Shown: one piece after another, positions 6,060 through 14,530 of the stretch
How the letters are laid out: every line of letters starts with the position of its first letter
Numbering within the stretch: position 1 is the stretch's first letter
The notes under the pieces: model-generated
What the model saw: the letters and a program-made list of their open reading frames with translations, nothing else
What the model was told of the DNA's origin: nothing
Database searches by the model: none
Position numbers and translations under genes: made by a program
Source: an uncultured Chthonomonas sp.
Lineage (GTDB): Bacteria; Armatimonadota; Chthonomonadetes; Chthonomonadales; Chthonomonadaceae
Assembly: GCA_903821495.1 (NCBI GenBank)
Contig: CAIJLM010000236.1
Location: forward strand, 1 to 34,626
Length of the DNA stretch: 34,626 nucleotides
Direction: 5' to 3'

Positions 6060-8123
6060 ATGTACAAAGCCGTCTCCTCACTATCGATTTCCCGCGTTTT
6101 GCAATGCGGAATGCTACTCTTCGCCTCAGTAGCCTCGCTGTCAGGATTGCGGTCCGTCGCTTTGGCGCAGTCGGGCGCTCCTTGGGCGTGGGGCTGGAAT
6201 AAGTATGGTCAGGTTGGCAATGGAACTACCGTTGACCAGTGGTCTCCCATCCAGCCAACAGGGCTGTCAAACGTGGTTCAAATAGCGGGAGGCTTGCCTC
6301 AGTCGCTCTTCCTGAAGTCTGACGGAACGGTATGGGCGTGCGGTGGTAACGACAACGGCGCAGTCGGAGACGGCACTGGCGCGCCACAGTTGACTCCCGT
6401 GGTTATTCCTAATCTGACGGGCATGACACAGATAGCCGGAGGCGGGTACCACTCCCTTGCGCTAAAAGCCGATGGAACGGTATGGGCATGGGGATACAAT
6501 GGCTCAGGGCAACTCGGAGACGGCACGACGACAAACCGCTTTGCGCCCGTACAGGTTTCAGGGTTGACAAATGTGACGCAGATTGCCGCAGGAGGGCGAT
6601 ACGACCCGCCGGATAGCCACTCCGCCGCCCTTAAATCGGATGGTACTGTGTGGACGTGGGGCAACAACCGCACAGGGCAACTCGGAGACGGCACTCTCAT
6701 CAACCGACCAACGCCCGTTAAAGTTTCCGGGCTAACCGGAATTAGGTATATTGCGTGCGGCATATATCACACACTCGCCATCAAGTCCGATGGAACCTTG
6801 TGGGCGTGGGGTAACAACGACAACGGAGAGCTTGGAGACGGGACAAAACTCTATCGCGTCACTCCTGTTCAGGTTTCCAACATCACCGGAGTAGTGCAGG
6901 TCGCCGGAGGATTTCACACAGTAGCTCTAAAGTCCGATGGAACTGTGTGGGCGTGGGGGAAAAACGCTCTTGGTCAAGTAGGAGACAATAGTGGACAAGA
7001 CCAGAAACTGCCCGTTCAGGTGGTTAAGCTTTCAGGGATGGTGCAGGTTGTCGCCGCCGAGACCTCAAGCGGCGCGTTAAAGTCGGATGGCACGGTCTGG
7101 GCATGGGGTGAAAATAGCGGCGGACGTTTGGGAGATGGAACCACTACGAACAGAAGCCTTCCCGTTCAAGTCATCACAGTAAAGCATCAGACGTATATTG
7201 CCGGACACGGAGCGCATAACCTCTCTCTGCAAGCCCCGCTCCAAACCACAACCCTAAAACCATCCAATGTCTCCGTCGGCTATGGCGTTCCGGTCACGCT
7301 GACGGCGAAACTCACGAACAGGCTTGGCGGCGTTCTTATCAATGAACCCGTCGTGTGCACTCTGGACGGAGCATCTATTGGAACCGTTATGACGGACGCT
7401 TCGGGAACAGCGCGTGTGGCGCTATCAAACCAACCGGCTCTCGCTTTAGGCGGGCATCCCTTCACAGTAGCATATGCGGGAAACCGCCTCTACTCCGCCG
7501 CCGTTACGAAAACGTCCACCCTTACAATAACAAACTCTAACACGTTGGTGCGGGCTATCGCCGTTACGGGAAGACCCGGCGACACTAAGAACCTCGTCGC
7601 CATCGTCAAACGCAAAGGGGACAACGCCGCCCTCTCCGGGAAAACCACCACCTTCCAGATAGATGGAAATACGGTTGGAACTGGGGTCACGGACGGAACG
7701 GGAACCGCAACCTTCGCCTACACATTCGACGAAACATATGTGGTTGGCGCTCACACACTGACCGCATCATACGCCGGAGATAGTGTAAACCAGCCCGGTT
7801 CAGGAACAGTAGCCCTTACAGTAATTCAAGCCCCCACAGCTCCTGTAGGCAACTCCATGACCGCGAAAGCCGGACAGACGGTCACTCTGCTCGCCATTCT
7901 AGGAAGAACGACTGATGGCTCTCTGCTAGCCGGCAGAACGGTTGGCTTCAAAGTGAACGGCGTGGATTTGGGAACTGTAGTCACCGACGAAGATGGCTTC
8001 GCGATGCTGGACTACGCGATACCCAACGACACCGCTAAGGGAAAATACGTAATTACCGTCACGTTCACGGGAGACAGCTTCTACCTCGCTTCGAGCGGTA
8101 ACGCTTGGCTAAGAATAAAGTAA
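6060..8123 (+). CDS. Secreted RCC1 beta-propeller plus Ig-like repeat protein
   Basis: A 687-residue exported protein. The signal peptide has a hydrophobic core at 17-30 and a cleavage site at ALA-QSG (after 36). Residues about 42-385 carry seven RCC1-type repeats of about 50 residues, each with a W-A/T-W/C-G start, N..G.LGDG and a PVQV-like end plus LKSDGTVWAWG; seven is the number for a closed seven-blade propeller. Three Ig-like domains of about 95 residues follow (about 395-492, 495-592 and 595-687). There is no C-terminal anchor. It resembles the Ig part of the gene at 1-1167. The start ATG has AAGGA 9 bases upstream. It has its own promoter and terminator and is bracketed by two copies of a terminator-leader repeat. 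Surface binding or adhesion is an inference from domain types. Confidence 0.87.
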   Translation: MYKAVSSLSISRVLQCGMLLFASVASLSGLRSVALAQSGAPWAWGWNKYGQVGNGTTVDQWSPIQPTGLSNVVQIAGGLPQSLFLKSDGTVWACGGNDNGAVGDGTGAPQLTPVVIPNLTGMTQIAGGGYHSLALKADGTVWAWGYNGSGQLGDGTTTNRFAPVQVSGLTNVTQIAAGGRYDPPDSHSAALKSDGTVWTWGNNRTGQLGDGTLINRPTPVKVSGLTGIRYIACGIYHTLAIKSDGTLWAWGNNDNGELGDGTKLYRVTPVQVSNITGVVQVAGGFHTVALKSDGTVWAWGKNALGQVGDNSGQDQKLPVQVVKLSGMVQVVAAETSSGALKSDGTVWAWGENSGGRLGDGTTTNRSLPVQVITVKHQTYIAGHGAHNLSLQAPLQTTTLKPSNVSVGYGVPVTLTAKLTNRLGGVLINEPVVCTLDGASIGTVMTDASGTARVALSNQPALALGGHPFTVAYAGNRLYSAAVTKTSTLTITNSNTLVRAIAVTGRPGDTKNLVAIVKRKGDNAALSGKTTTFQIDGNTVGTGVTDGTGTATFAYTFDETYVVGAHTLTASYAGDSVNQPGSGTVALTVIQAPTAPVGNSMTAKAGQTVTLLAILGRTTDGSLLAGRTVGFKVNGVDLGTVVTDEDGFAMLDYAIPNDTAKGKYVITVTFTGDSFYLASSGNAWLRIK

Positions 8124-8137
8124 CTTCGGAAACAGTA

Positions 8138-8176
8138 GCCTCCTCCGCCCTTCAAACTGGGCGGAGGAGGCTTTTT
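8138..8176 (+). terminator. Rho-independent terminator of the RCC1/Ig gene (copy B)
   Basis: A 13-bp perfect stem (8138-8150 and 8159-8171, core CCTCCTCCGCCC), an 8-nt loop and five Ts. It is almost identical to the terminator at 5787-5824. Confidence 0.9.
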
Positions 8177-8198
8177 GTTTTGCCTTCTTCCTCCCAAC

Positions 8199-8234
8199 TC
8201 ACGCAGGAGATGCGCCGACAAAAGGCGAAGAGTC
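8199..8234 (+). repeat. 36-bp leader repeat, copy B
   Basis: It matches 5826-5861 at 35 of 36 positions. It lies about 45 bp before the GH4 start codon. Compared with copy A, about 20 extra bases separate it from the terminator. The frame from its ATG continues into the GH4 gene, but the good ribosome binding site favours the later ATG at 8279. Confidence 0.85.
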
Positions 8235-8278
8235 TTTCCAGAGATAACCGTAATGTTTTCGTAGGAGAGGAGACAACC

Positions 8279-9712
8279 ATGTCCAAAAAGATAGCCATGA
8301 TAGGCGCGGGAAGCGTCGTGTTTTGTAAGACCCTGATAGGCGATATTCTCGCCACTCCCGCCCTTGTAGATTCCGAGTTCGCCCTGATGAGTCCCACCGA
8401 ACCCAAGTTGAGACGCATGGAGGCGTTTGTCAACCGCATGATAAAGGAGAACAGTCTTCCCGCGAAGGTGTGGGCGACGACAGACAGGCGCGAAGCGATT
8501 CGCGATGCCGATTTCGTGGTCGTAATGATTCAGGTGGGCGGCTTTCACGCCTACGGCGCGGACTACGAGATACCCTTGAAGTATGGCGTTGACCAGTGCA
8601 TCGGCGATACGTTGGGACCTGGCGGCATATTTCGCGGGCAGAGGCACATCCCCGTGTTAGCGGGAATCGCGAAGGACATGGAGGAGGTCGCGAAACCCGG
8701 AGCCATCATGCTACAGTACGCGAACCCTATGGCGGCGAACTGCCTCGCGCTTGGCAAGGTCTCCAATGTTCCCTTTATCGGGCTGTGTCACGGAGTGCAG
8801 ACGACCCTCGACTTGATTTCGGGCTACTGCGAGGTTCCCAAAGACGAGATAACCTACGTCTGCGGCGGAATCAACCACATGGACTGGTTCCTGAGATTAG
8901 AGCATAAGGGGCGCGACCTCTACCCCATGCTCCGCGACTGCTTCGAGCGTCCCGAATACTACAAAAACGAGAAGGTGCGTGGCGAGGTCTTCCGACATTT
9001 CGGCTACTTTATGACCGAATCTACCGGACACCTCTCCGAGTACGTGCCTTGGTTCCGCAAGAGCCAGAGCGCTCTCGACCTCTACTGCGACGAGCCAGCC
9101 TTTGGCGGAGAGTCGGGCGCGTACTATAAGTGGGGCAAGGCGATGGCGGAGAAGTACGCCGAAGTAGACCCGCTTCAGTTTGAGAGCGCGGCGATAGAGC
9201 AGAGGAGCGTGGAGTACTGCTCGTACATCCTCGAAGCGGTGACAACAGGGGTTCCCTTCCGCCTTATGGGGAACGTGCGAAACGACGGCTACATCACGAA
9301 CCTGCCGAAGGGGTGTTGCGTGGAGGTTCCCACCTTCGCCGACGACGCGGGACTGCACCCTACCGTTATCGGAGACCTGCCGCCCCAGTGCGCCGCCCTC
9401 TGCATGACGAATATCAACGTCCAGACGCTCTGCGCGGAGGCGGCTCTGAAAGGCGATACAGAGCATCTCGTGCAGGCGATGGCGCTCGACCCGCTGACTT
9501 CCGCAGTCTGCACTCTCAAAGAGATTCGGGAGATGACCTCGGAGATGCTGGAAGAGTTGCGCCCCTACCTGCCGCAGTTCGAGGGCAAATCGGTACGCCC
9601 AACGCCTACTATCCACATTCCCGCCGACTGCAAGGCGGTAGAAGCGCCGCTCGACCCGGCTCTGGCGATTGGCAAGCGGTTCGGCACGCTGATAGAGCGG
9701 AAAACAGTGTAG
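8279..9712 (+). CDS. Glycoside hydrolase family 4 enzyme, alpha-galactosidase (MelA) type
   Basis: A 477-residue cytoplasmic enzyme. GH4 enzymes cleave glycosides by an NAD-dependent redox mechanism that needs a divalent metal, usually Mn. Visible features are the Rossmann loop IGAGSVVF (8-15), the GDTLGPGGIFRGQR segment shared with MelA-type members, CHGVQ with the expected metal ligand Cys170, and GINHMDW with His200. The open frame extends 58 codons upstream through a terminator; I place the start at ATG 8279 because AGGAGAGG lies 8 bases upstream and the protein then begins directly with the first Rossmann strand. The stop codon abuts the next gene. The exact sugar (alpha-galactoside, glucuronide or another) is not certain. 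No sugar transporter is adjacent. Confidence 0.88.
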   Translation: MSKKIAMIGAGSVVFCKTLIGDILATPALVDSEFALMSPTEPKLRRMEAFVNRMIKENSLPAKVWATTDRREAIRDADFVVVMIQVGGFHAYGADYEIPLKYGVDQCIGDTLGPGGIFRGQRHIPVLAGIAKDMEEVAKPGAIMLQYANPMAANCLALGKVSNVPFIGLCHGVQTTLDLISGYCEVPKDEITYVCGGINHMDWFLRLEHKGRDLYPMLRDCFERPEYYKNEKVRGEVFRHFGYFMTESTGHLSEYVPWFRKSQSALDLYCDEPAFGGESGAYYKWGKAMAEKYAEVDPLQFESAAIEQRSVEYCSYILEAVTTGVPFRLMGNVRNDGYITNLPKGCCVEVPTFADDAGLHPTVIGDLPPQCAALCMTNINVQTLCAEAALKGDTEHLVQAMALDPLTSAVCTLKEIREMTSEMLEELRPYLPQFEGKSVRPTPTIHIPADCKAVEAPLDPALAIGKRFGTLIERKTV

Positions 9713-10534
9713 ATGCTGGAACTCTCGTATACGAAGGTGATTCCGTACCCGTTCGACGTGGTTCTTTCGCAGTATTTCGACTACGAGCATATCGCGCACG
9801 TACATCCCGAAACACTCGGCGAATACCGCGTTCTGGAAACAAGCGGAAACAGAATCGTCTACGAGCAAATTTGGAAGCGAAACTGGCGCCGCAAACGCCC
9901 TATCAGTAAGGTTGTGCAGACCTACTTGCCGCCAAACGAAATCTGGTTTGAGTTCATTGAGGGGCTACACAAAGGGACGAAGGTGCATACTCTCCTCTCC
10001 GAACACGCAGAGGGTACGCTGGTGGAGGAGGAGTACCATGTTCCGTTACCCGCGTGGGTCTGGCTCCGTCCGCTGATACGCCCCTTTATGATGCGCTCTA
10101 TTGAGCGTATCTGGGACGAGGATTTGCGGGTGGGGGTCTGCTACGGAGGCTATCCCGGCATACCGAACCTGGAGGCGCAACCCTCCGGCGCTATCGCGCC
10201 TCCCGCTCCCCTCGCCGGGCGCAAACTCGGCAGGGCGAGCGATTTTCCGAAAGACCGCCTCCATCGCCTTCAGATTGACGGGCGCGACATCGTTCTGCTC
10301 CACCATGAGGGCAGATACGTGGCGCTGGACGGGATTTGCCCGCATACAGGCGGCTTTCTGTGGCTTGGCAGAGTGGAGGAAGCCTGTATCGTCTGCCCCT
10401 GGCATGGCGCGAAGTTCGACGTGGCGACGGGCGCGAACGTATGCGGAGCGGCGAAGCGGGGCTTGACGGCTTACTCTGTTGCGGAGGAGGACGGGAACCT
10501 GCTTCTTCGCCCGATAATTACAGAAGAGGCATAG
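9713..10534 (+). CDS. SRPBCC (START-like) and Rieske [2Fe-2S] fusion protein
   Basis: A 273-residue protein that starts on the base after the GH4 stop codon, so the two are probably translationally coupled. Residues 1-150 look like an SRPBCC/START ligand-binding fold (N-terminal strand with YPFDVVLSQYFDYEHIAHVHP, long C-terminal helix near RPFMMRSIERIWDEDLRVG). A Pro/Ala-rich linker (about 155-170) leads to a Rieske domain with complete cluster ligands Cys209-x-His211 and Cys228-x-x-His231 (CPH and CPWH). In oxygenases the Rieske domain is N-terminal to the START-like catalytic domain; here the order is reversed and no mononuclear iron site is evident. It may be a ferredoxin-like electron carrier with a ligand-binding module. 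No signal peptide; the function is unknown. Confidence 0.8.
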   Translation: MLELSYTKVIPYPFDVVLSQYFDYEHIAHVHPETLGEYRVLETSGNRIVYEQIWKRNWRRKRPISKVVQTYLPPNEIWFEFIEGLHKGTKVHTLLSEHAEGTLVEEEYHVPLPAWVWLRPLIRPFMMRSIERIWDEDLRVGVCYGGYPGIPNLEAQPSGAIAPPAPLAGRKLGRASDFPKDRLHRLQIDGRDIVLLHHEGRYVALDGICPHTGGFLWLGRVEEACIVCPWHGAKFDVATGANVCGAAKRGLTAYSVAEEDGNLLLRPIITEEA

Positions 10535-10567
10535 TCCAAAGAAACAGGCGCGGGGAGGTGCAACGTC

Positions 10568-12061
10568 GTGATTCAATTCAAAAAAGTGTGCAGTTTGACA
10601 GGAGTGGTTCTCTTGCTGGCGATGGGGTGTACAGGGCAGGGCGCTCCGCCTACGACCTATGAACGCGCAAAGCAGGAGCTGTTCGCCGCTGTGCAGAACG
10701 AGACTCAATATCCGTCTCGGGTGGAGTGGGCGATTACGACTTTCTATTGGAGCGGCGACACGGAAAAGGGGATGGCTCTCTTGCAACACTTCATGGAGAT
10801 AGTTCCCACGCTACCCCCGTCTCTCCAACCCCTTGCCTACTATAGACTTGTTTCCGAATACAGTAGGTTGAAGGACATCCCCAGAACCAAGGAGGTTATT
10901 CGCAAGATTCTTGAGACTATTTCCAACGCGGATAGCTTCGCCCAATCTCAATTCCACATTAGCATCGCGAGGACGTATATTAAGTTGGGTGAACCAGACA
11001 GAGCGAAGGAGATGTTGGATAAGGCTCTCGCAGTTGTTCCAGATAGCCTGGATGTTAAGGCGGAGACCGACGCAACTATCGCGAATTTGTATATCAAACT
11101 GAATGACCCCGCCAGAGCGAAAGCGGCGCTGAAAATAGCCTTAGAGGACGCCCCTAAGTCGCGTGACGACTATTCCCGCTCTCACGCTTATGCCGCTATC
11201 GCGGAGGCGTACCGCAAATTGAACGACCTCGGCAAGGCGAATGAGGTTATAAGCGAAGGGTTATCTATAGTTCCTAAGTTCAGCGCCTTCTCCCAATCCG
11301 TTGATTTTATAGCCGTTGCAAGAGAGTGCGTCAAATTAGGCGATTCCGGCAAGGCGAAACAGGCTCTTCGCAAGGCGCTAGAAGTAGTTCCTAAAGAGCT
11401 TCCTCAATCTCAATCCTATATCTATACATCTATCGCAGCGGAGTACATAGATCTAAACGTTCCCGATAAGGCGGAAGCGGCGCTAGGGAAGGCTATTGAG
11501 GTTGTGCCTAAATCCGACGACGACTTTAACCGTCCCTTCTCTTATATCCAGATTGTAGATATGTACATCAAGTTGAAGGATTTCAGCAAGGCGAACGCGC
11601 TTCTGGGCAAGGCTATTGAGATGATGCCAAAGTTAAACCAGAACGCCCGCACTAACGCTTATATCGCCTACGCGGAAGCCTATGCCCGTTTGAAGAGCCT
11701 TGATAAAGCGAAAAAACTCCTCAGCGCGGCTCTCGGCAGGGTTTCTCATCTGGACTCTTATATCCAATCACACCACTATGTATCTATCGCGAAAGCTTAT
11801 CTCCATGTGAACGACCTTGCCAAAGCGAAGGAGACGCTTGTCAAGGCTTCTCAGGTCGCTCGGAGCGCAAAAATTGACTACGTAGGCATTGCACAGACTT
11901 ACGCCAACATAGGGGATATAGAACAAGCGTACTCAATCGCGCGGAAAGCCCCCGAAACAGATGAAAAGATATACGCGCTTAGCGCACTGATAAAGGCTTG
12001 GGCATTTCACGAAAACCCCGCTCTGACCCAAAAAGAGGGATACAGAGGGGAGTTGCCGTAA
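10568..12061 (+). CDS. TPR-repeat lipoprotein
   Basis: A 497-residue protein starting at GTG 10568, chosen because GGAGGTG lies 7 bases upstream. The N-terminus has Lys5-Lys6, a hydrophobic core and MGC at 19-21, a non-canonical but plausible lipobox, so it is probably a lipid-anchored periplasmic protein. From about residue 75 to the end there are about ten helical repeats of about 39 residues with the wording A..Y.KL.D..KA...L.KA.EVVPK. They are tetratricopeptide-type but longer than the usual 34. TPR arrays bind protein partners. It follows the Rieske gene by 33 bp and precedes the dGTPase gene by 43 bp, in one direction, so co-transcription is likely. The partner is unknown. Confidence 0.8.
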   Translation: MIQFKKVCSLTGVVLLLAMGCTGQGAPPTTYERAKQELFAAVQNETQYPSRVEWAITTFYWSGDTEKGMALLQHFMEIVPTLPPSLQPLAYYRLVSEYSRLKDIPRTKEVIRKILETISNADSFAQSQFHISIARTYIKLGEPDRAKEMLDKALAVVPDSLDVKAETDATIANLYIKLNDPARAKAALKIALEDAPKSRDDYSRSHAYAAIAEAYRKLNDLGKANEVISEGLSIVPKFSAFSQSVDFIAVARECVKLGDSGKAKQALRKALEVVPKELPQSQSYIYTSIAAEYIDLNVPDKAEAALGKAIEVVPKSDDDFNRPFSYIQIVDMYIKLKDFSKANALLGKAIEMMPKLNQNARTNAYIAYAEAYARLKSLDKAKKLLSAALGRVSHLDSYIQSHHYVSIAKAYLHVNDLAKAKETLVKASQVARSAKIDYVGIAQTYANIGDIEQAYSIARKAPETDEKIYALSALIKAWAFHENPALTQKEGYRGELP

Positions 12062-12104
12062 CTCCTCAAGAGACGGCGCAACCTGAAAGAGAGATGAGTC
12101 AGCT

Positions 12105-13205
12105 ATGCAAACGCCTCGCGAAAGACAGGAACAGTGGGAAAAAGACTACCTCGCGGAGTGGGCGGCGAAATCCGCCGAGTCGCAGGGGCGCGTCTACCCT
12201 GCGCCTACCGACCCGGTTCGCACCGCGTTTCAGCGTGATAGAGACCGTATTATCCACTCCAAGGCGTTCCGCCGCCTCAAGCACAAGACGCAGGTCTTCA
12301 TAGACCCCGAAGAAGACCACTACCGCACCCGCCTCACGCACACCCTCGAAGTGGCGCAGATAGCCCGCACCATCGCACGCGCCCTCCGTCTAAATGAAGA
12401 CCTCACGGAAGCGGTTGCGCTTGCCCATGACCTGGGACACCCTCCCTTCGGACACGCTGGGGAGGAGGCGCTGGATTTGACATATCGGGAGTTTGTTCCA
12501 ACAGCGGGTTTTCGGCACTACGAGCAGAGTCTCCGCATGGTGGAGGTTCTAGAGCGAGGAAGCGCGGAGGAGCAGGATGCACGGACAAATAGACACCCTG
12601 GTTTGAACTTGACTTGGGAGGTTCGCGATGGTATCGCTCACCATAGTAAGGGACGCAAAGACCTGACGGATACCTCTTCGGAACGCGCCTCCACTCTCGA
12701 AGGAAAAGTTGTGCGTATCGCCGACAGGATAGCCTACATCAATCACGATATAGACGACAGCGTGAGGGCGCGTATTCTGAAGTGGCGCGACCTGCCGAAA
12801 GAGCCGCTTAAACTGCTAGGCAAGACGCACTCCGACAGAATTTCGACGATGGTGATGGATGTAGTAAATGTCAGCGACGGCAAGCCGATTGTCGAAATGT
12901 CCCCCGCTATCGCAGAGGCGACAGACAATCTGAAAGATTTCATGTTCGAGCGAGTCTACTGCAACCCTGAACTGGCGCTACTGCACGAGCGCGACAAAGC
13001 GCGGCATATTATCCGCAGTCTCTTCCAGCGCTATATGGCGCGTCCCGCCGATATGACGGGCGATGACGCTCTAATGGAGGCGAGTACAGAAGAACGCGCT
13101 ATCGCTATATGCGACTATATCGCAGGGATGACGGACAGGTACGCCGTCTCCTGTTTCTATAATCACTTCGTTCCCCGCAATATGCGCTCCCCTTTCCCGG
13201 AATAG
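12105..13205 (+). CDS. dgt: dGTP triphosphohydrolase-like HD-domain protein
   Basis: A 366-residue cytoplasmic HD-superfamily phosphohydrolase of the dGTPase family type-2 group, which hydrolyses deoxynucleoside triphosphates to nucleoside plus triphosphate and helps control the dNTP pool. The N-terminal segment FQRDRDRIIHSKAFRRLKHK and the following RTRLTHTLEV are typical of the family. The metal site is intact: His79, His108-Asp109 in AHDLGHPPFGH, and Asp207 in RIADRIAY. The length matches the 330-390 residues of type-2 members. The start ATG 12105 has only a weak purine-rich ribosome binding site (GAGAGATGAG). It is probably co-transcribed with the TPR lipoprotein. Confidence 0.9.
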   Translation: MQTPRERQEQWEKDYLAEWAAKSAESQGRVYPAPTDPVRTAFQRDRDRIIHSKAFRRLKHKTQVFIDPEEDHYRTRLTHTLEVAQIARTIARALRLNEDLTEAVALAHDLGHPPFGHAGEEALDLTYREFVPTAGFRHYEQSLRMVEVLERGSAEEQDARTNRHPGLNLTWEVRDGIAHHSKGRKDLTDTSSERASTLEGKVVRIADRIAYINHDIDDSVRARILKWRDLPKEPLKLLGKTHSDRISTMVMDVVNVSDGKPIVEMSPAIAEATDNLKDFMFERVYCNPELALLHERDKARHIIRSLFQRYMARPADMTGDDALMEASTEERAIAICDYIAGMTDRYAVSCFYNHFVPRNMRSPFPE

Positions 13206-13322
13206 AGGAGATTCGCGCCTGCGAGGAGAGCGAAAGCAGTCGAGCGCGCCAGTCCATCCATCCTATTCTGGAGTGTCGGGTTTTTGCGCGACCCGCCATC
13301 TCCCCTGAAACTGAGCGAGAAG

Positions 13323-14087
13323 ATGAGTATCCTTATTGGAGAACCGCATGAGATTGTCAGGGCGCTCGGACAGGGTTTTGCGTCCGTCGCCGCCGATCCG
13401 CGCCTCTATGTTCGACGGGGGCGGGAATTTATACAGTTCGTAAACGCCAGTGGATTGCAGGGCGATCCGATTGGCGCCAGACGCGAATTCAAGCAATCTC
13501 TTGGTTCAATAAGAGTGTGCAGGGCGCTGGTTCTGGACGAAAAATCGCGAAACTTCGATTTGATTTTTAACAAAGGGGTTCTGTTATCAAGAATCGCCGC
13601 CCGCCATTATGAAAGAACAGGCGATATAGAAGAGTCGCTGAAGCGTTCATTGAGCGCCGGTAAAGACATTGACAGAGGGATACGCGCACGCCTCCATGAC
13701 AGTAGTCTGGATGCAAGGATATACCGTGAAAGCGAGTTCGTCTTCTCAGCCTCTCGAATCCCATGCGCCCAACTCTACCCCGCGATAGACTTTTTATATG
13801 ATGGCGCCCGCGCCTACCTGCTCGAATTCGATATGCCGAGGTTCGACCTGCTAGGGGTTAGCATAGCTGATGTCTTTCAACTCTGGGGCAAATCTCATTT
13901 TACGTTTCAGCCGAATCCTCTCCTGAGTTCCACTCCCTTCGCCGGAGTCGAGTTTGACGGACAAGACCCGGATACGGAGCTTTTTATTCTACACAAGACC
14001 GAGGTTAGCAGACTCGTCTCTCAAAGCTTCAAATCCGCAGACGAGGTATTTTCGTTTGTCGTGGAGAGTGGTCTGAGAAAGCTCTAG
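13323..14087 (+). CDS. Hypothetical protein, no recognised family
   Basis: A 254-residue protein I do not recognise. It has no signal peptide or membrane segment and is mixed alpha/beta in appearance. Visible segments include DPRLYVRRGREFIQFVNASG, a helical middle part with HYERTGDIEESLKRSLSAGKDID, and a C-terminal part with FDMPRFDLLGVSIADVFQLWG. The start is uncertain: ATG 13323 has a weak GAG-rich site; an in-frame TTG at 13284 has GGAG 10 bases upstream and would add 13 residues. It follows dgt by 117 bp on the same strand and ends just before a very strong hairpin terminator. Confidence 0.6.
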   Translation: MSILIGEPHEIVRALGQGFASVAADPRLYVRRGREFIQFVNASGLQGDPIGARREFKQSLGSIRVCRALVLDEKSRNFDLIFNKGVLLSRIAARHYERTGDIEESLKRSLSAGKDIDRGIRARLHDSSLDARIYRESEFVFSASRIPCAQLYPAIDFLYDGARAYLLEFDMPRFDLLGVSIADVFQLWGKSHFTFQPNPLLSSTPFAGVEFDGQDPDTELFILHKTEVSRLVSQSFKSADEVFSFVVESGLRKL

Positions 14088-14113
14088 GGTTAGAAATTGG
14101 AAAACAGGCAAGC

Positions 14114-14150
14114 AAAGTGGGGGGCGGTATTATATACCGCCCCCCACTTT
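14114..14150. terminator. Bidirectional terminator between convergent genes
   Basis: A perfect 17-bp inverted repeat (14114-14130 and 14134-14150) with core GTGGGGGGCGG and a 3-nt loop. It has A residues at the left base and T residues at the right base, so it gives a U-tail in both directions. It lies between the hypothetical gene ending at 14087 and the LuxR-type gene whose stop is at 14177 on the other strand, and should terminate both. Confidence 0.9.
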
Positions 14151-14176
14151 TGCGTTACTAGGACTCCGTCACCGTC

Positions 14177-14416
14177 TTAGGCGACACGAGGTAGTAAACC
14201 TAGTCTGGTCGCTTTCAGAAGCGCCTGCATCTTGTTCTTTACTTTTAGTTTCCCATAGACATTATCCAGATGGAAATCTACGGTGCGCTTACTAATAAAA
14301 AGCCTATCAGCCACTTCCTTACTGGAATGACCTTCGACAACTAAGGATAGTATCTCGATCTCTCGCCTAGTTAGTGTGACGTGTTCCGAAGCGAAATAGA
14401 TATCGGCTTCGTACAT
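14177..14416 (-). CDS. Stand-alone LuxR-type helix-turn-helix regulator
   Basis: A 79-residue protein made almost only of a LuxR/GerE HTH: LTRREIEILSLVVEGHSSKEVADRL, the recognition helix region SKRTVDFHLDNVYGKL, then a C-terminal dimer helix. No receiver or ligand-binding domain precedes it, so activity would depend on expression level or a partner. The start ATG 14416 has GAGAGG 10 bases upstream. The gene stands alone between a bidirectional terminator and an intergenic region with inverted repeats. The target genes are unknown. Confidence 0.88.
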   Translation of the reverse strand: MYEADIYFASEHVTLTRREIEILSLVVEGHSSKEVADRLFISKRTVDFHLDNVYGKLKVKNKMQALLKATRLGLLPRVA

Positions 14417-14442
14417 ATTCGTCTGTCCTCTCTTGCACGCAT

Positions 14443-14469
14443 CTTATAGATGGCGCGGCTTTTGCTCAA
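14443..14469 (-). promoter_or_regulatory. Weak candidate promoter of the LuxR-type gene
   Basis: On the minus strand TTGAGC (14469-14464), 15 bp and TATAAG (14448-14443). The spacer is short for a sigma-70 promoter; the position 27 bp before the start codon is reasonable. Confidence 0.35.
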
Positions 14470-14530
14470 AGAGGTTGTTCCATACTAACCTAGTAATTTA
14501 ACAGGGTAGGCGAAAAATAGTTGAAGACTC

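Noticed and set aside
6180-7200. Regular DNA repeats that could suggest a CRISPR or tandem array
   Set aside because: They are coding RCC1 repeats with about 50-codon period and diverged sequence, not short identical repeats with spacers.
8105-8278. 58-codon N-terminal extension of the GH4 gene
   Set aside because: It would be translated through the terminator hairpin; the good ribosome binding site and the family N-terminus point to ATG 8279.
8897-9868. 323-codon minus-strand open frame opposite the GH4 gene
   Set aside because: It lies fully antisense to well-supported genes (GH4 and SRPBCC-Rieske), is rich in Arg/His/Val as expected for shadow frames and shows no domain.
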